Shown here in pieces: positions 18,139 to 26,592 of a stretch of 64,000 bases of DNA; positions within the stretch are counted from its first letter, which is position 1; each line of letters starts with the position of its first letter. This DNA is from Oscillospiraceae bacterium (GTDB lineage: Bacteria > Bacillota > Clostridia > Oscillospirales > CAG-272). Made by a program: the position numbers and the translations under genes. The notes below the pieces were generated by a model. The model was not told the origin of the DNA. It made no database searches and saw only the letters and a list, made by a program, of their open reading frames with translations. Where the stretch lies: NCBI GenBank assembly GCA_015064415.1, contig SVSG01000001.1, positions 1-64,000 of the forward strand. Direction: 5' to 3'.

Positions 18139-19563
18139 TCATTCTTCTTCGGTCTGGGGTGCGGCGGGAGCTGCGGGCGCGTTGATCTGTGCGGCCTTGC
18201 CGCCTGCAAAGCCGGCAAGAAGGGCAGTGAGGTCGATGCCCGTGGACTGCTTGACACCCTCCATGATCTGGTCGGCGCTGTTCATGACGTCGCGCACCAG
18301 CTTGGTGGAATTGCCGTCACCGTACATGACAATCTTGTCTGTCTGGGCAAGGGGAGAGGCGGCGTTCTTGACCACCTCGGGCAGGGCGGTGAGGTACATT
18401 TCCAGAACGGATGCCTCACCCATCTTCTTTTGTGCTTCTGCCTTCTTTTCGATGGCCTCGGCCTCAGCAATACCCTTGGCGCGGATACCCGCTGCCTCCT
18501 GCTCCATCGCGTAACGGAGTGCCTCCGCCTCCGCTTTTCTCGCCTCGGCGGCCTTGAGCGCCTCATACTGGCGGGCGTCTGCCTCACGCTGACGCTTGAT
18601 CAGCTCGGCCTCGGCCTCCTTTTCGGACTCATACTTCTTGGCGTCTGCCTGCTTCATAATGGTCGCTTCCAGCTCACGCTCGCGTAGTGCGATCTCCTTT
18701 TCGGCAAGCTCAGCTTCCTTTTCACGGCGGGCAATGTCGGCGTTGGTCTTGGCGATCTCGATCGTTTTACGCTGATTTTCCTGCTGAATGGAGTATGCGG
18801 CGTCTGCCTCTGCCTTCTTGGTGTCAGCACGCACCTGCATCTCTGCCTGCTGCACGGCAAGCTCGGCATTCTGCTCGGCGATCTTCTTTTCCGCCTCTAC
18901 CTTGACGGCGTTGGCCTCCTGCTGTGCGTTCGAGGTTGCAATCGCAATGTCGCGCTGTGCGTTGGCCTTTGCGATCTGTGCATTCTTTCTGATCTGCTCG
19001 ACGTTGTCGATACCCATGTTTTCAATGGTACCGGCGCCGTCCTTGAAGTTCTGAATATTGAAGTTCACCACCTCAATACCCAGTTTTTCCATATCAGGAA
19101 TGACGTTTTCAGTGATCTTTTTGGCAACGCCCTGGCGGTCTTGCACCATTTCCTTCAGACCGACGGAGCCGACGATCTCGCGCATGTTACCTTCCAGCAC
19201 CTGCGTGACAAGCGTCACCATCTCCTGTCTTGTTTTGCCAAGCAACGCCTCGGCGGCGCGCTTCAACAGCTCGGGATCGGAAGAAACCTTGATGTTGGCA
19301 ACACCGTCAACCGTAACGTTGATGAATTCGTTGGTGGGAACGGCCTCAGAGGTCTTGATATCGACCTGCATGACGCCAAGGGATAGCTTATCCAATCGGG
19401 TGAAGAAGGGCATTCTCCAACCCGCCTTACCGATCAGGATGCGTTTTTTGCCAAGACCGGAGATGATGTAAGCGGTATCGGGGGGAGCTTTGAGGTAGCC
19501 GGCAAGCAGTAAAACAAGGCCGAGGAAGAGCAAAACGGCTACAGCGATAAGAGCGACAGTCAT
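18139..19563 (-). CDS. Flotillin-like SPFH-domain protein
   Basis: Flotillins organise membrane microdomains. This 474-residue protein has one N-terminal membrane segment (about residues 3-22), an SPFH/band-7 domain to about residue 190 (VDIKTSEAVPTNEFINVTV, IEVVNFNIQNF), then a long Ala/Glu/Lys/Arg coiled coil to about 400 with AEAEALRYAMEQEAA-type repeats, and a Pro/Ala/Glu tail. It resembles FloT/YqiK proteins. No NfeD partner gene is adjacent. AAGGAGG precedes the ATG. Upstream lie a promoter, a yybP-ykoY Mn2+ riboswitch and its terminator, so expression is predicted to rise with manganese. That regulatory pairing is unusual. Confidence 0.93.
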   Translation of the reverse strand: MTVALIAVAVLLFLGLVLLLAGYLKAPPDTAYIISGLGKKRILIGKAGWRMPFFTRLDKLSLGVMQVDIKTSEAVPTNEFINVTVDGVANIKVSSDPELLKRAAEALLGKTRQEMVTLVTQVLEGNMREIVGSVGLKEMVQDRQGVAKKITENVIPDMEKLGIEVVNFNIQNFKDGAGTIENMGIDNVEQIRKNAQIAKANAQRDIAIATSNAQQEANAVKVEAEKKIAEQNAELAVQQAEMQVRADTKKAEADAAYSIQQENQRKTIEIAKTNADIARREKEAELAEKEIALRERELEATIMKQADAKKYESEKEAEAELIKRQREADARQYEALKAAEARKAEAEALRYAMEQEAAGIRAKGIAEAEAIEKKAEAQKKMGEASVLEMYLTALPEVVKNAASPLAQTDKIVMYGDGNSTKLVRDVMNSADQIMEGVKQSTGIDLTALLAGFAGGKAAQINAPAAPAAPQTEEE

Positions 19564-19626
19564 GGATAGAAATCCTCCTTAATAAAAATTTTGGTCGCTT
19601 TTGCGAAAGGGAAGCATCCGGATGCT

Positions 19627-19663
19627 AAAAAAGACCTTTAGCGCAAATTACACTAAAAGTCTT
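19627..19663 (-). terminator. Riboswitch expression-platform terminator
   Basis: On the minus strand AAGAC-TTTTAG pairs with CTAAAGGTCTT, followed by a run of six T's. The 5' arm overlaps the last conserved segment of the aptamer (ACAAGACTTTT), so ligand binding should compete with terminator formation. A 14-bp palindrome, AGCATCCGGATGCT, follows directly at 19613-19626. Confidence 0.82.
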
Positions 19664-19761
19664 GTTCTGTCTTATGAGGACGATATGCGCCGAGCGATGA
19701 AGATCGCCGTGATGACGACGCATACACATTGCCACGGGGGCAATGAACTACTCCCTTTCGG
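19653..19761 (-). ncRNA. yybP-ykoY (Mn2+-sensing) riboswitch aptamer
   Basis: Read on the minus strand, the leader starts with GAAAGGGAGTAG, then a CATTGCC/GGCAATG stem, then GCGTCGTCATCACGGCGA with a CTTC loop and TCGCTCGGCGC, and closes with AACAAGACTTTTAG. These match in order the conserved blocks of the family: AAAGGGGAGUAG, the GUCGUCA internal loop, the CGGC of the second arm and AGCAAGACCUUU. It is preceded by a consensus promoter and followed by an intrinsic terminator. Family members bind Mn2+ and normally precede metal exporters; here the gene downstream is a flotillin. Confidence 0.85.
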
Positions 19762-19768
19762 TACTTTA

Positions 19769-19797
19769 ATGTTATCATATTCCGTTTCGGTTGTCAA
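19769..19797 (-). promoter_or_regulatory. Promoter for the riboswitch-flotillin transcript
   Basis: On the minus strand a consensus TTGACA (19792-19797), 17 bases and TAACAT (19769-19774) end just before the aptamer. Upstream, 19822-19852 forms a 10-bp inverted repeat (TTGCACAATT) that could be an operator or just A+T-rich structure. Confidence 0.82.
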
Positions 19798-19900
19798 GGT
19801 GTTTTGTTATGATTTGTATGCTTGCACAATTTTAAAATTCAGAATTGTGCAACGTTACAAATCGCTGTTTTCTGTCATTTTAATATAATAGGAAGGATGA

Positions 19901-19937
19901 AAAAAGGAAGCGGCACCTTTGGTGCCGCTTCCTTTTT
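19901..19937 (-). terminator. Terminator after the 78-residue membrane protein
   Basis: A 17-bp perfect stem (19901-19917 with 19921-19937) has a 3-base loop, with a T run on the minus strand. It ends the transcript that comes from the topoisomerase gene and separates it from the flotillin leader. The rest of the 385-base gap 19564-19948 holds the riboswitch elements listed here. Confidence 0.9.
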
Positions 19938-19948
19938 TGTACGGGAGC

Positions 19949-20185
19949 TTAGTGATAGTGCTCCTCATCCTCCTCGTGATCGTGGCCGTCGTCGTCAGAG
20001 GGCTTGACGGTGCTGTTGTTCGAAGAGTTCTTGTCGGTCTCCTCAGTCTTTGTGGCTTCGCGGATGCTTTCTACAACCATGTAAATGGTGGTGGTGGCAA
20101 GACCTGCTACCATCATAAACACCAGGATCAGCAGAAGTACGCGGGTGAGGGGCTTGACTTTTCTGGATTTTGCATTGTCGCTCAT
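19949..20185 (-). CDS. Small membrane protein with His/acid-rich tail, unknown function
   Basis: I do not recognise a family. The 78-residue protein has a basic cytoplasmic start, one hydrophobic segment at about residues 16-38, and an outward tail rich in Ser/Asn then Asp/Glu/His, ending DDDGHDHEEDEEHYH. Such a tail can bind divalent metals, but that is inference. AGGAG precedes the ATG. It lies 25 bases after the topoisomerase gene and is probably cotranscribed with it. Confidence 0.75.
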   Translation of the reverse strand: MSDNAKSRKVKPLTRVLLLILVFMMVAGLATTTIYMVVESIREATKTEETDKNSSNNSTVKPSDDDGHDHEEDEEHYH

Positions 20186-20210
20186 TGTTTTTATCTCCTA
20201 AAAAATTTTA

Positions 20211-22487
20211 TTAAAGTTTATCGCGGAAGGAAAGCTGTTCGCCCTCCTCGCCTCTGTCGCCAAGGGGAAGGCCCGTGGCGGGAAGCTTGGTTTTGCGGTA
20301 GCCCTTGCCACCGTCACAGATCTCGTCAAAGTCCGTGGTCGCGCGAATGACGCATTTTTCGCGTCTGCCCAGCGTCATCAGTACGTTACCGCCGGAGGTT
20401 CTGGTCGTCATGACGGGAATCAGCGAGGTCTTGAAGACGATGGCGCGGTTCGCGTCGCTTTGCAGCATCAGCTCGAAGGGGGCGCTTTCCTTTTCATAGA
20501 AAATGCCGACGATGGGGGATGCCGACGAGTAAGCGCTTTTCAGCTTCTTGCTCTTGCGGGCGGTACCTTGCGTTTCGTATGCCTTGATGGGAATACGCAC
20601 GCCCTTGCCGTTGGCGAAAATAAAGACCATATTTTCGCCGTCCTTGTATTCGTTCTGGATCTGCATATGAATGGGGTGCTCATCTTGGTCCATGCCAAGC
20701 TTGGCGGAGAGGAAATCGCCCATGGCAGAGGTCTTGGTGGTATCAAAATCCGCCACCGCCACGCGGTAGACCTGTGCCTTGTCGGTAAAGATCAGAAGCT
20801 GATCCTTGTTTTCGGCATCCATGGACTGATTGATGCTGTCGCCATCCTTGAGCTTTTGCTCGTTTTTTCCGGTGCGTACGCTGCCCTGCAGGGATTGGAA
20901 GGTGATCTTTTTGAAGTATCCCTCCGTGGTAAGGATAAGGCGTACGGAATAATTCTCGACGGTGACTTCCTCGGTCTCGGCAGGGATCTCACTGGCATCA
21001 ATGATCTGGGACTGACGCGGCTTGCCGTACTTTTTCTTGATCTCGGCAAGCTGAGAGGCGATCTTGGCGCGGATCTTGAGATCGTCCGCAAGAGTTGCTT
21101 CGATCTCGGCGATCGCGGCGCGCAGCTCGTTGGACTCCTGCACGTTGTTGAGGATATATTTCTTGTTCAGATTGCGCAGCTTGATGTTGGCAATATATTC
21201 CGCTTGGATCTCGTCCAGCGAGAAGGCACGCATCAGATCCGAGATGACCTGCTCGTCCGTTTCGGCGCGGCGGATGATGCGCACGGCCTCGTCGATGTTG
21301 AGCAATACCTTGGAAAGGCCGGTGATCAGATGCAGGCGATCCTGCTTTTTCTTCAGTTCAAAGTTCAACTCGCGGCGCACACACTCCGTACGGAAGAGGA
21401 TCCATTCCTTGAGAATGTCCAGCACGCCCAGCTGACGGGGGGAGGAGTTGATCAGCACGTTGAAGTTGCACTTGAAGCTATCCTCCAAAGGGGTGAGCTT
21501 GTAAAGGCGGTTCATCAGTTGATCGGGATCGGTGCCGCGGCGCAGATCAATGGTGAATTTCAAGCCGTTGATGTCAGACTCGTCGCGGAAATCCACAATA
21601 TCCTTCACTTTTCCTTCCTTGACAAGGGCGGTCAGCGCGCTTTCAATGGTGGGAATGGTGGTGGAGTAGGGGATCTGCAGCACCTCGATGCAGTTGGCGG
21701 CCTTGTCATAATGATAACGGGAGCGCACGCGGAAGGAGCCCTGACCGGTCTCGTAAATGGCGCGCATCTGCTCGCGGTCATAAATGATGTAACCGCCGCC
21801 CGAGAAATCGGGTGCCTTGATGATGTCCAGCAGCTTGTCCACCGTGGTCTTGGGATTGCGCAAAAGCGCGATCGCGCCGTCACAGATCTCTGCCATATTG
21901 AACGAGCAGATGTTGGAGGCCATACCGACCGCGATACCCATATTCGGCGTGACCAGAATGTTGGGGAAGGTGGTGGGAAGCAACACGGGCTCCTTCATCG
22001 TGCTGTCATAGTTGTCAATCATGTCCACGGCGTTTTTATCAATGCCGGAGAACAGCTCGTTACAGATCGGATCCAGCTTGGCCTCGGTATAACGCGCGGC
22101 GGCGTATTTGTCGCCCGTGTAATGGTCACCAAAGGTACCCTTGGAGTCGATCAAGGGATGCAGCAGGGCGTTGTGAGAGCGCGTCAGGCGCACCATCGTC
22201 TCATAAATGGCCGCATCGCCGTGGGGGTTGAGCTTCATCGTCTGGCCAACGATGTTGGCGCTTTTCGTTTTTCCACCCGTCAACAGCCCCATTTTATACA
22301 TGGTGTAAAGCAGCTTGCGGTGTGAGGGTTTCAGACCGTCGATCTCCGGAATGGCACGGGAAATGATCACGCTCATCACGTAGGGCATGTAGTTTTTCTC
22401 GATGGTTTCGGTGATCGGCTGCGGGGTTGCGGGGGCGTGTATGATTTGTGCGGGGTCAGAAACAGGTGTTTTTTTCTTTTTTGCCAT
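20211..22487 (-). CDS. Type IIA DNA topoisomerase subunit A (ParC/GyrA-like)
   Basis: This is the DNA-cleaving subunit of a gyrase or topoisomerase IV. The 758-residue protein shows IISRAIPEIDGLKPSHRKLL, the catalytic tyrosine in AAARYTEAKL (Tyr133), and a C-terminal beta-pinwheel domain with repeats of the type YFKKITFQ, VYRVAV and GKGVRIPIKAY. I see no clear QRRGGKG GyrA box; the comparable place reads TQGTARKSKK, which favours a ParC-like role. No subunit B gene lies in the window. An AAAGGA site precedes the ATG; the upstream neighbour is the Sua5 gene. Confidence 0.88.
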   Translation of the reverse strand: MAKKKKTPVSDPAQIIHAPATPQPITETIEKNYMPYVMSVIISRAIPEIDGLKPSHRKLLYTMYKMGLLTGGKTKSANIVGQTMKLNPHGDAAIYETMVRLTRSHNALLHPLIDSKGTFGDHYTGDKYAAARYTEAKLDPICNELFSGIDKNAVDMIDNYDSTMKEPVLLPTTFPNILVTPNMGIAVGMASNICSFNMAEICDGAIALLRNPKTTVDKLLDIIKAPDFSGGGYIIYDREQMRAIYETGQGSFRVRSRYHYDKAANCIEVLQIPYSTTIPTIESALTALVKEGKVKDIVDFRDESDINGLKFTIDLRRGTDPDQLMNRLYKLTPLEDSFKCNFNVLINSSPRQLGVLDILKEWILFRTECVRRELNFELKKKQDRLHLITGLSKVLLNIDEAVRIIRRAETDEQVISDLMRAFSLDEIQAEYIANIKLRNLNKKYILNNVQESNELRAAIAEIEATLADDLKIRAKIASQLAEIKKKYGKPRQSQIIDASEIPAETEEVTVENYSVRLILTTEGYFKKITFQSLQGSVRTGKNEQKLKDGDSINQSMDAENKDQLLIFTDKAQVYRVAVADFDTTKTSAMGDFLSAKLGMDQDEHPIHMQIQNEYKDGENMVFIFANGKGVRIPIKAYETQGTARKSKKLKSAYSSASPIVGIFYEKESAPFELMLQSDANRAIVFKTSLIPVMTTRTSGGNVLMTLGRREKCVIRATTDFDEICDGGKGYRKTKLPATGLPLGDRGEEGEQLSFRDKL

Positions 22488-22505
22488 ATTTCTTATCCTT
22501 TCAGG

Positions 22506-23546
22506 TCAATCTATCTTTTTCACGGTATGAGCCGCGGCTCGTATGCAACGGTTATAAAGCGCAAGACCAAGCCCGTTTGGGGGCGGGAGGTGCGCATAAA
22601 GCTTTGTCAGCGCGGGATGCGTGTCTGCTTCGCGCAATGCGGCAAACAGTCGCCTTGCCTGTGTCGGCAGATCTTCTTTTTTGCCTATGGGGAAAAGCGT
22701 GGCCTTGCCCGAAAGCAAGGGGAGCTCCTCGTCATAGCAAAGAATACCGACAGCGGGGTCAGCGGATTCGTTTTGTAAGTAGCGAAGCACGGCATCCTGT
22801 GCGCCGTCAAGAAGCACAAGGGGCGCGTGTGGGGCGTAATGGCGGTATTTCATGCCGGGAGAGAGCGGACGCTCGTTTTCGGCCAGTGCCGCTGTGACGG
22901 CAGGGGCAATGCTGACCTCGCATACGCAGGAAAGCGCGTCCGCCGTGATGGCGCCGGGGCGCAAGAGAATGCCCTTGTCGCCCTCTAATTTGATGATGGT
23001 GGACTCCAATCCTACCTCGCACTCACCGCCGTCGATGATGGCGGCGACACGGCCGGAAAGATCCTCAATCGCGTGTGCGGCGCAGGTGGGGGAGGGACGT
23101 CCCGAGCGATTGGCGGAGGGGGCAGCCACGGGCGCTCCCACGGCCTCGATCAACGCGCGCGCTACGGGGTGTGCGGGGCAACGGACGGCCACGGTATCAA
23201 GCCCGCCCGTTACGGCGTGCGGGATAGTTTCTTTTTTGGAAAGGATCACGGTAAGGGGGCCGGGCATGAACTGCGCGGCCAGGCGGTAATAGATCTCGCT
23301 TGTCACGGCGTAGGGCTCAGCGTCCTCGGGGGCGGCAACGTGAATGATGAGCGGGTTGTCCGACGGACGCCCCTTGGCCTCGTAGATGGCCTTTGCCGCA
23401 TGCTCGCTTGTGGCAAGCCCGCCAAGGCCGTAAACCGTCTCGGTGGGGAAGACCGCAAGCCCGCCCGTGCGCAAAATATCTGCCACGTGTGCGATCTCTT
23501 GTTCGTGTCCTTTGGGATCTTGGATGTGAAAAAGCTCGGTGTTCAA
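22506..23546 (-). CDS. tsaC: L-threonylcarbamoyladenylate synthase (Sua5 type)
   Basis: This enzyme makes threonylcarbamoyl-AMP from threonine, bicarbonate and ATP, the first step of tRNA t6A modification. The YrdC core has GGLAVFPTETVYGLGG, KGRPSDNPLIIHV and APSANRSGRPSPT. A C-terminal Sua5 domain follows a linker with SPGMKYRHYAPHAP. I choose the TTG at 23546 because AAGGAG lies six bases before it; longer ATG starts would run inside prfA. Length is about 346 residues. It follows prfA closely. Confidence 0.93.
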   Translation of the reverse strand: MNTELFHIQDPKGHEQEIAHVADILRTGGLAVFPTETVYGLGGLATSEHAAKAIYEAKGRPSDNPLIIHVAAPEDAEPYAVTSEIYYRLAAQFMPGPLTVILSKKETIPHAVTGGLDTVAVRCPAHPVARALIEAVGAPVAAPSANRSGRPSPTCAAHAIEDLSGRVAAIIDGGECEVGLESTIIKLEGDKGILLRPGAITADALSCVCEVSIAPAVTAALAENERPLSPGMKYRHYAPHAPLVLLDGAQDAVLRYLQNESADPAVGILCYDEELPLLSGKATLFPIGKKEDLPTQARRLFAALREADTHPALTKLYAHLPPPNGLGLALYNRCIRAAAHTVKKID

Positions 23547-23556
23547 AGCAAGCTCC

Positions 23557-24627
23557 TTACGTTTCGTTTTGCATCTTTTGGGCAAGCTCGGCGGCTGAAA
23601 GGGCGTCCAGCAGCTCAGCCATATCTCCGTCCAGCAGCTTGTCCAGCTTATAAAGCGTGAGGCCGATGCGGTGATCGGTCACGCGGTTTTGCGGGTAATT
23701 GTAGGTACGGATGCGCTCACTGCGGTCTCCGGTTCCCACCTGAGCACGCCTGGCACCCGCGATCTGCTCGTCCTGCTCGCGTCTTTTGATGTCATAGAGC
23801 TTAGCGCGCAGCATTTTCATGGCCTTGTCACGGTTTTTGAACTGACTGCGCTCCTCCTGACACTCTACCACGATTCCCGTGGGCTTGTGCGTGAGGCGTA
23901 CGGCAGATTCGGTTTTGTTGATATGCTGGCCGCCCGCGCCCGAGCTTTTGCAGGACTCCATCACGATGTCGGCGGGATCGATCTCGATCTCCACTTCATC
24001 TACCTCGGGCAGGACCGCCACCGTGACCGTGGAGGTTTGAATGCGGCCTTGCGATTCGGTCACGGGCACGCGCTGTACGCGGTGCACGCCCGATTCGAAT
24101 TTCAATTTGGAAAAGGCGCGATCCCCCTCAACGGAGAAGGTGATCTCGCGAAAGCCGCCAAGCTCAGTCTCGTTTGCGGAAAGCCGCGCGGTGCGAAGCC
24201 CCGTTGCAGTAGCGTACATGCAGTACATGCGGTAAAGCACAGCGGCAAACAGTGCCGCCTCTTCGCCGCCCGCGCCTGCCCGAAGCTCCACTATGATGTT
24301 TTTGTCATCGTTGGGGTCCTTTTCGACCAGCATCATCCGGATCTCGCGCAACATCTCTTCCGCGCGCTCGCAAAGAATGCGATGCTCGGAAAGCGCCAGC
24401 GCGGAAAGCTCGGCGTCCGACTCCGTTTGTGCCAGAAGCTCGGTTTCCTTCGCCTCGCGCTCAAGAGCGCGCCATGCGGCGATCTTCTCTGCAACGGGGG
24501 CAAGCGAGCGGTATTCCTTCATAAAAAGCGCGGCGGCCTTGGCATCGGCGTGCAGGGCGGGATCCATGCTTTTCGCTTCAAGCTCTGCAAACCGCGCTTC
24601 TATGAGGGAAAGGGACTCCTCAATCAT
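23557..24627 (-). CDS. prfA: Peptide chain release factor 1
   Basis: RF1 ends translation at UAA and UAG. The 356-residue protein contains the GGQ loop in SSGAGGQHINKTESAVRLTH and the usual N-terminal helical domain and EERSQFKNRDKAMKML segment. Its start overlaps the end of the aminopeptidase gene by eight bases, which suggests coupled translation. The related methylase prmC is not adjacent. Confidence 0.97.
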   Translation of the reverse strand: MIEESLSLIEARFAELEAKSMDPALHADAKAAALFMKEYRSLAPVAEKIAAWRALEREAKETELLAQTESDAELSALALSEHRILCERAEEMLREIRMMLVEKDPNDDKNIIVELRAGAGGEEAALFAAVLYRMYCMYATATGLRTARLSANETELGGFREITFSVEGDRAFSKLKFESGVHRVQRVPVTESQGRIQTSTVTVAVLPEVDEVEIEIDPADIVMESCKSSGAGGQHINKTESAVRLTHKPTGIVVECQEERSQFKNRDKAMKMLRAKLYDIKRREQDEQIAGARRAQVGTGDRSERIRTYNYPQNRVTDHRIGLTLYKLDKLLDGDMAELLDALSAAELAQKMQNET

Positions 24628-26014
24628 GCTGACAGAAGGCGGAGAAGGCGCGGTACGCCTCGTAAAGGTCGACCTTGGAGATCACCTCGAAGGGGGCGTG
24701 CATCGAGATCACCGGAACGCCAAGGTCCACGGTCTCGATGTTGTGCTCGGCGATGAATTTGGCAACGGTGCCGCCACCGCCGCAGTCTACGCGACCAAGC
24801 TCGCCTGCCTGCCAGACGATCTCGTCAGCGGCCATCACGCGGCGCAGCCAGCCGATATACTCGGCGCTGGCGTCGTTGGTGCCGGATTTGCCGCGTGCAC
24901 CGGTGAACTTGCAAAGCACCACGCCTGCGGAAAGAAGCGCGGAGTTGCGCTTTTCAAACACGTCGGAGAAGTTGGGGTCGTAAGCGGCAGAAACGTCGGC
25001 GGAAAGGCAACGGGAAGCGGCGCGCACAGCGGCGGGATCGCCACCGCGGGCCTTGGCAATGGCGTTGATCAGGTCAAGCAAGAGATCGCTCTTCATGCCC
25101 GTATTACCGTCGCTGCCGGTCTCTTCCTTATCGGCAAGCACGCACATCAACGTGTGCTTGCTGTCTGCATTTTCCATGATAGCGGAAAGCGCGGGGTAAG
25201 CGCAAACGCGGTCATCGTGGCCGTAAGCGCCAAGCAACGAGCGGTCAAAGCCGATGTCGCGTGCCTTGAAGGCGGGAACGGCGGAAATCTCGGCGGAAAG
25301 GAAATCCTCCTCGGTGATGCCGTACTTCTCGTGCAACAGGTACAGGGTGCGCAGCTTGATGGAGTCGCTCTCCCCCTCACCGTCAAACGGACGGGAGCCG
25401 ACCAGAATGTTCAGCTTCTCGCCGGGGATGGCTTCGCCAAGGGGCTTGCGGTCGATCTCGTGGCCAAGGTGGGGGAGCAGATCGTTGATGTAGAACACGG
25501 GATCGCTCTCATCCTCACCGATGCAGACCTCCACGCTGGTGCCGTCCTTCTTGATCACAACGCCGTGCAGGGCAAGAGGGGTGGCAACCCACTGATACTT
25601 GCGGATGCCGCCGTAGTAGTGGGTCTTAAAGAAGCTCATGCCGCTCTCCTCGTAAAGGGGGCACTGCTTCAGATCAATGCGGGGGGAATCGATATGCGCG
25701 GCGGAAATGCGGATGCCGCACTCGATGGGCTCGGTGCCCACGGTAAACAGATACAGGTTCTTGTCGCGGTTATTATAGTAGAATTTATCGCCGGGCTTCA
25801 TCTCGTCGCCGAAGCGGTAGGGGCGAAAGCCCTGTGCCTCGGCCAGGCGCACAGACTCGCGCACGGATTCGCGTTCGGTCTTGGCGGCATCCAGGAAAGC
25901 GGCGTAGCCGCGGGCATACTCCATCGCCTTGTCGATCTCTTTTTCCTCGCGAAGCTCGTAAACGCTCTTTTTGGTGTAGGTGAGCGCCTCGCTCCATTTT
26001 TTGCTGTCGTTCAT
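24620..26014 (-). CDS. M18-family aminopeptidase
   Basis: This is a zinc aminopeptidase of family M18, which forms large tetrahedral dodecamers and removes N-terminal (often acidic) residues. The 464-residue length fits. Metal and catalytic motifs are visible: SAAHIDSPRIDLK (His and Asp), ADKEETGSDGNTG (Glu-Glu pair), SADVSAAYDPNF and a C-terminal PVISMHAPFEVISK His. GAAGGAG inside the end of the upstream gene serves as its ribosome site. Confidence 0.93.
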   Translation of the reverse strand: MNDSKKWSEALTYTKKSVYELREEKEIDKAMEYARGYAAFLDAAKTERESVRESVRLAEAQGFRPYRFGDEMKPGDKFYYNNRDKNLYLFTVGTEPIECGIRISAAHIDSPRIDLKQCPLYEESGMSFFKTHYYGGIRKYQWVATPLALHGVVIKKDGTSVEVCIGEDESDPVFYINDLLPHLGHEIDRKPLGEAIPGEKLNILVGSRPFDGEGESDSIKLRTLYLLHEKYGITEEDFLSAEISAVPAFKARDIGFDRSLLGAYGHDDRVCAYPALSAIMENADSKHTLMCVLADKEETGSDGNTGMKSDLLLDLINAIAKARGGDPAAVRAASRCLSADVSAAYDPNFSDVFEKRNSALLSAGVVLCKFTGARGKSGTNDASAEYIGWLRRVMAADEIVWQAGELGRVDCGGGGTVAKFIAEHNIETVDLGVPVISMHAPFEVISKVDLYEAYRAFSAFCQHD

Positions 26015-26016
26015 AT

Positions 26017-26586
26017 TTATTCTCCTTCAAAATTTATTTCATTTAAATATTCCGCATAATATTCCAACGTCTGCTTGACGTATGCGGCCGTTTCCGGAAA
26101 GGGAATGCGGCGCAGCGTCCCGCCTTTTGCAAGCGCGGGATCCGCGAGCCATTCGGTAACGCGTCCCTCACCCGCGTTATATGCGGCAAGCGCCACGCGC
26201 CAGCTGCCGAATTGTTGGTAAAGATAGGAAAGATAATAGGTGCCGTAGCGGATATTGATCGCGGGATCGTCGATCTGCTGCGGCGCGTGCGCCTCTTTCA
26301 GATGTTGTTCGCACAGCCAGGAAAAGGTATCGGGCATCAGCTGCATCAAGCCCCTTGCCCCCGCTTTCGAGACGGCGTCGGGGCGAAACTCGCTTTCCGC
26401 ACGGATAACAGCCAGCACCATGGCGGGCGGCACGTCAAATTCTGCCGCCGCACTGGCCACGTGTGCAAGCACCGCACGTTCGCGTCGGGAAAGTGCGATC
26501 CGATCGCCTAAAAAAAGCAAGAAGAGAAGGATAAAGCCGATCAGCAGGCAAGATGCCGCCACCCGTCTTGCGCAAGCATGGTTCAA
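26017..26586 (-). CDS. Lytic transglycosylase (SLT domain), membrane-anchored
   Basis: This 189-residue protein cleaves peptidoglycan glycan strands with formation of 1,6-anhydro ends. An N-terminal hydrophobic segment at about residues 12-27 anchors it. The SLT domain starts with the catalytic Glu in VLAVIRAESEFRPDAVS, then AGARGLMQLMPDTF and ALAAYNAGEGRV. It lies between coaE and the aminopeptidase gene with almost no spacing, so it shares their transcript. Confidence 0.93.
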   Translation of the reverse strand: MNHACARRVAASCLLIGFILLFLLFLGDRIALSRRERAVLAHVASAAAEFDVPPAMVLAVIRAESEFRPDAVSKAGARGLMQLMPDTFSWLCEQHLKEAHAPQQIDDPAINIRYGTYYLSYLYQQFGSWRVALAAYNAGEGRVTEWLADPALAKGGTLRRIPFPETAAYVKQTLEYYAEYLNEINFEGE

Positions 26587-26592
26587 ACCCCA

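Noticed and set aside
19613..19626. 14-bp palindrome AGCATCCGGATGCT as a separate operator
   Set aside because: It lies directly after the riboswitch terminator and may be structural; there is no evidence for a protein binding there.
20460..22325. A long plus-strand open frame opposite the topoisomerase A gene
   Set aside because: It is an antisense shadow; the minus-strand protein has the catalytic tyrosine and a ribosome site.
23546..23585. Longer ATG start for the Sua5 gene
   Set aside because: It would run through the end of prfA without a ribosome site; the TTG at 23546 has AAGGAG at good spacing.
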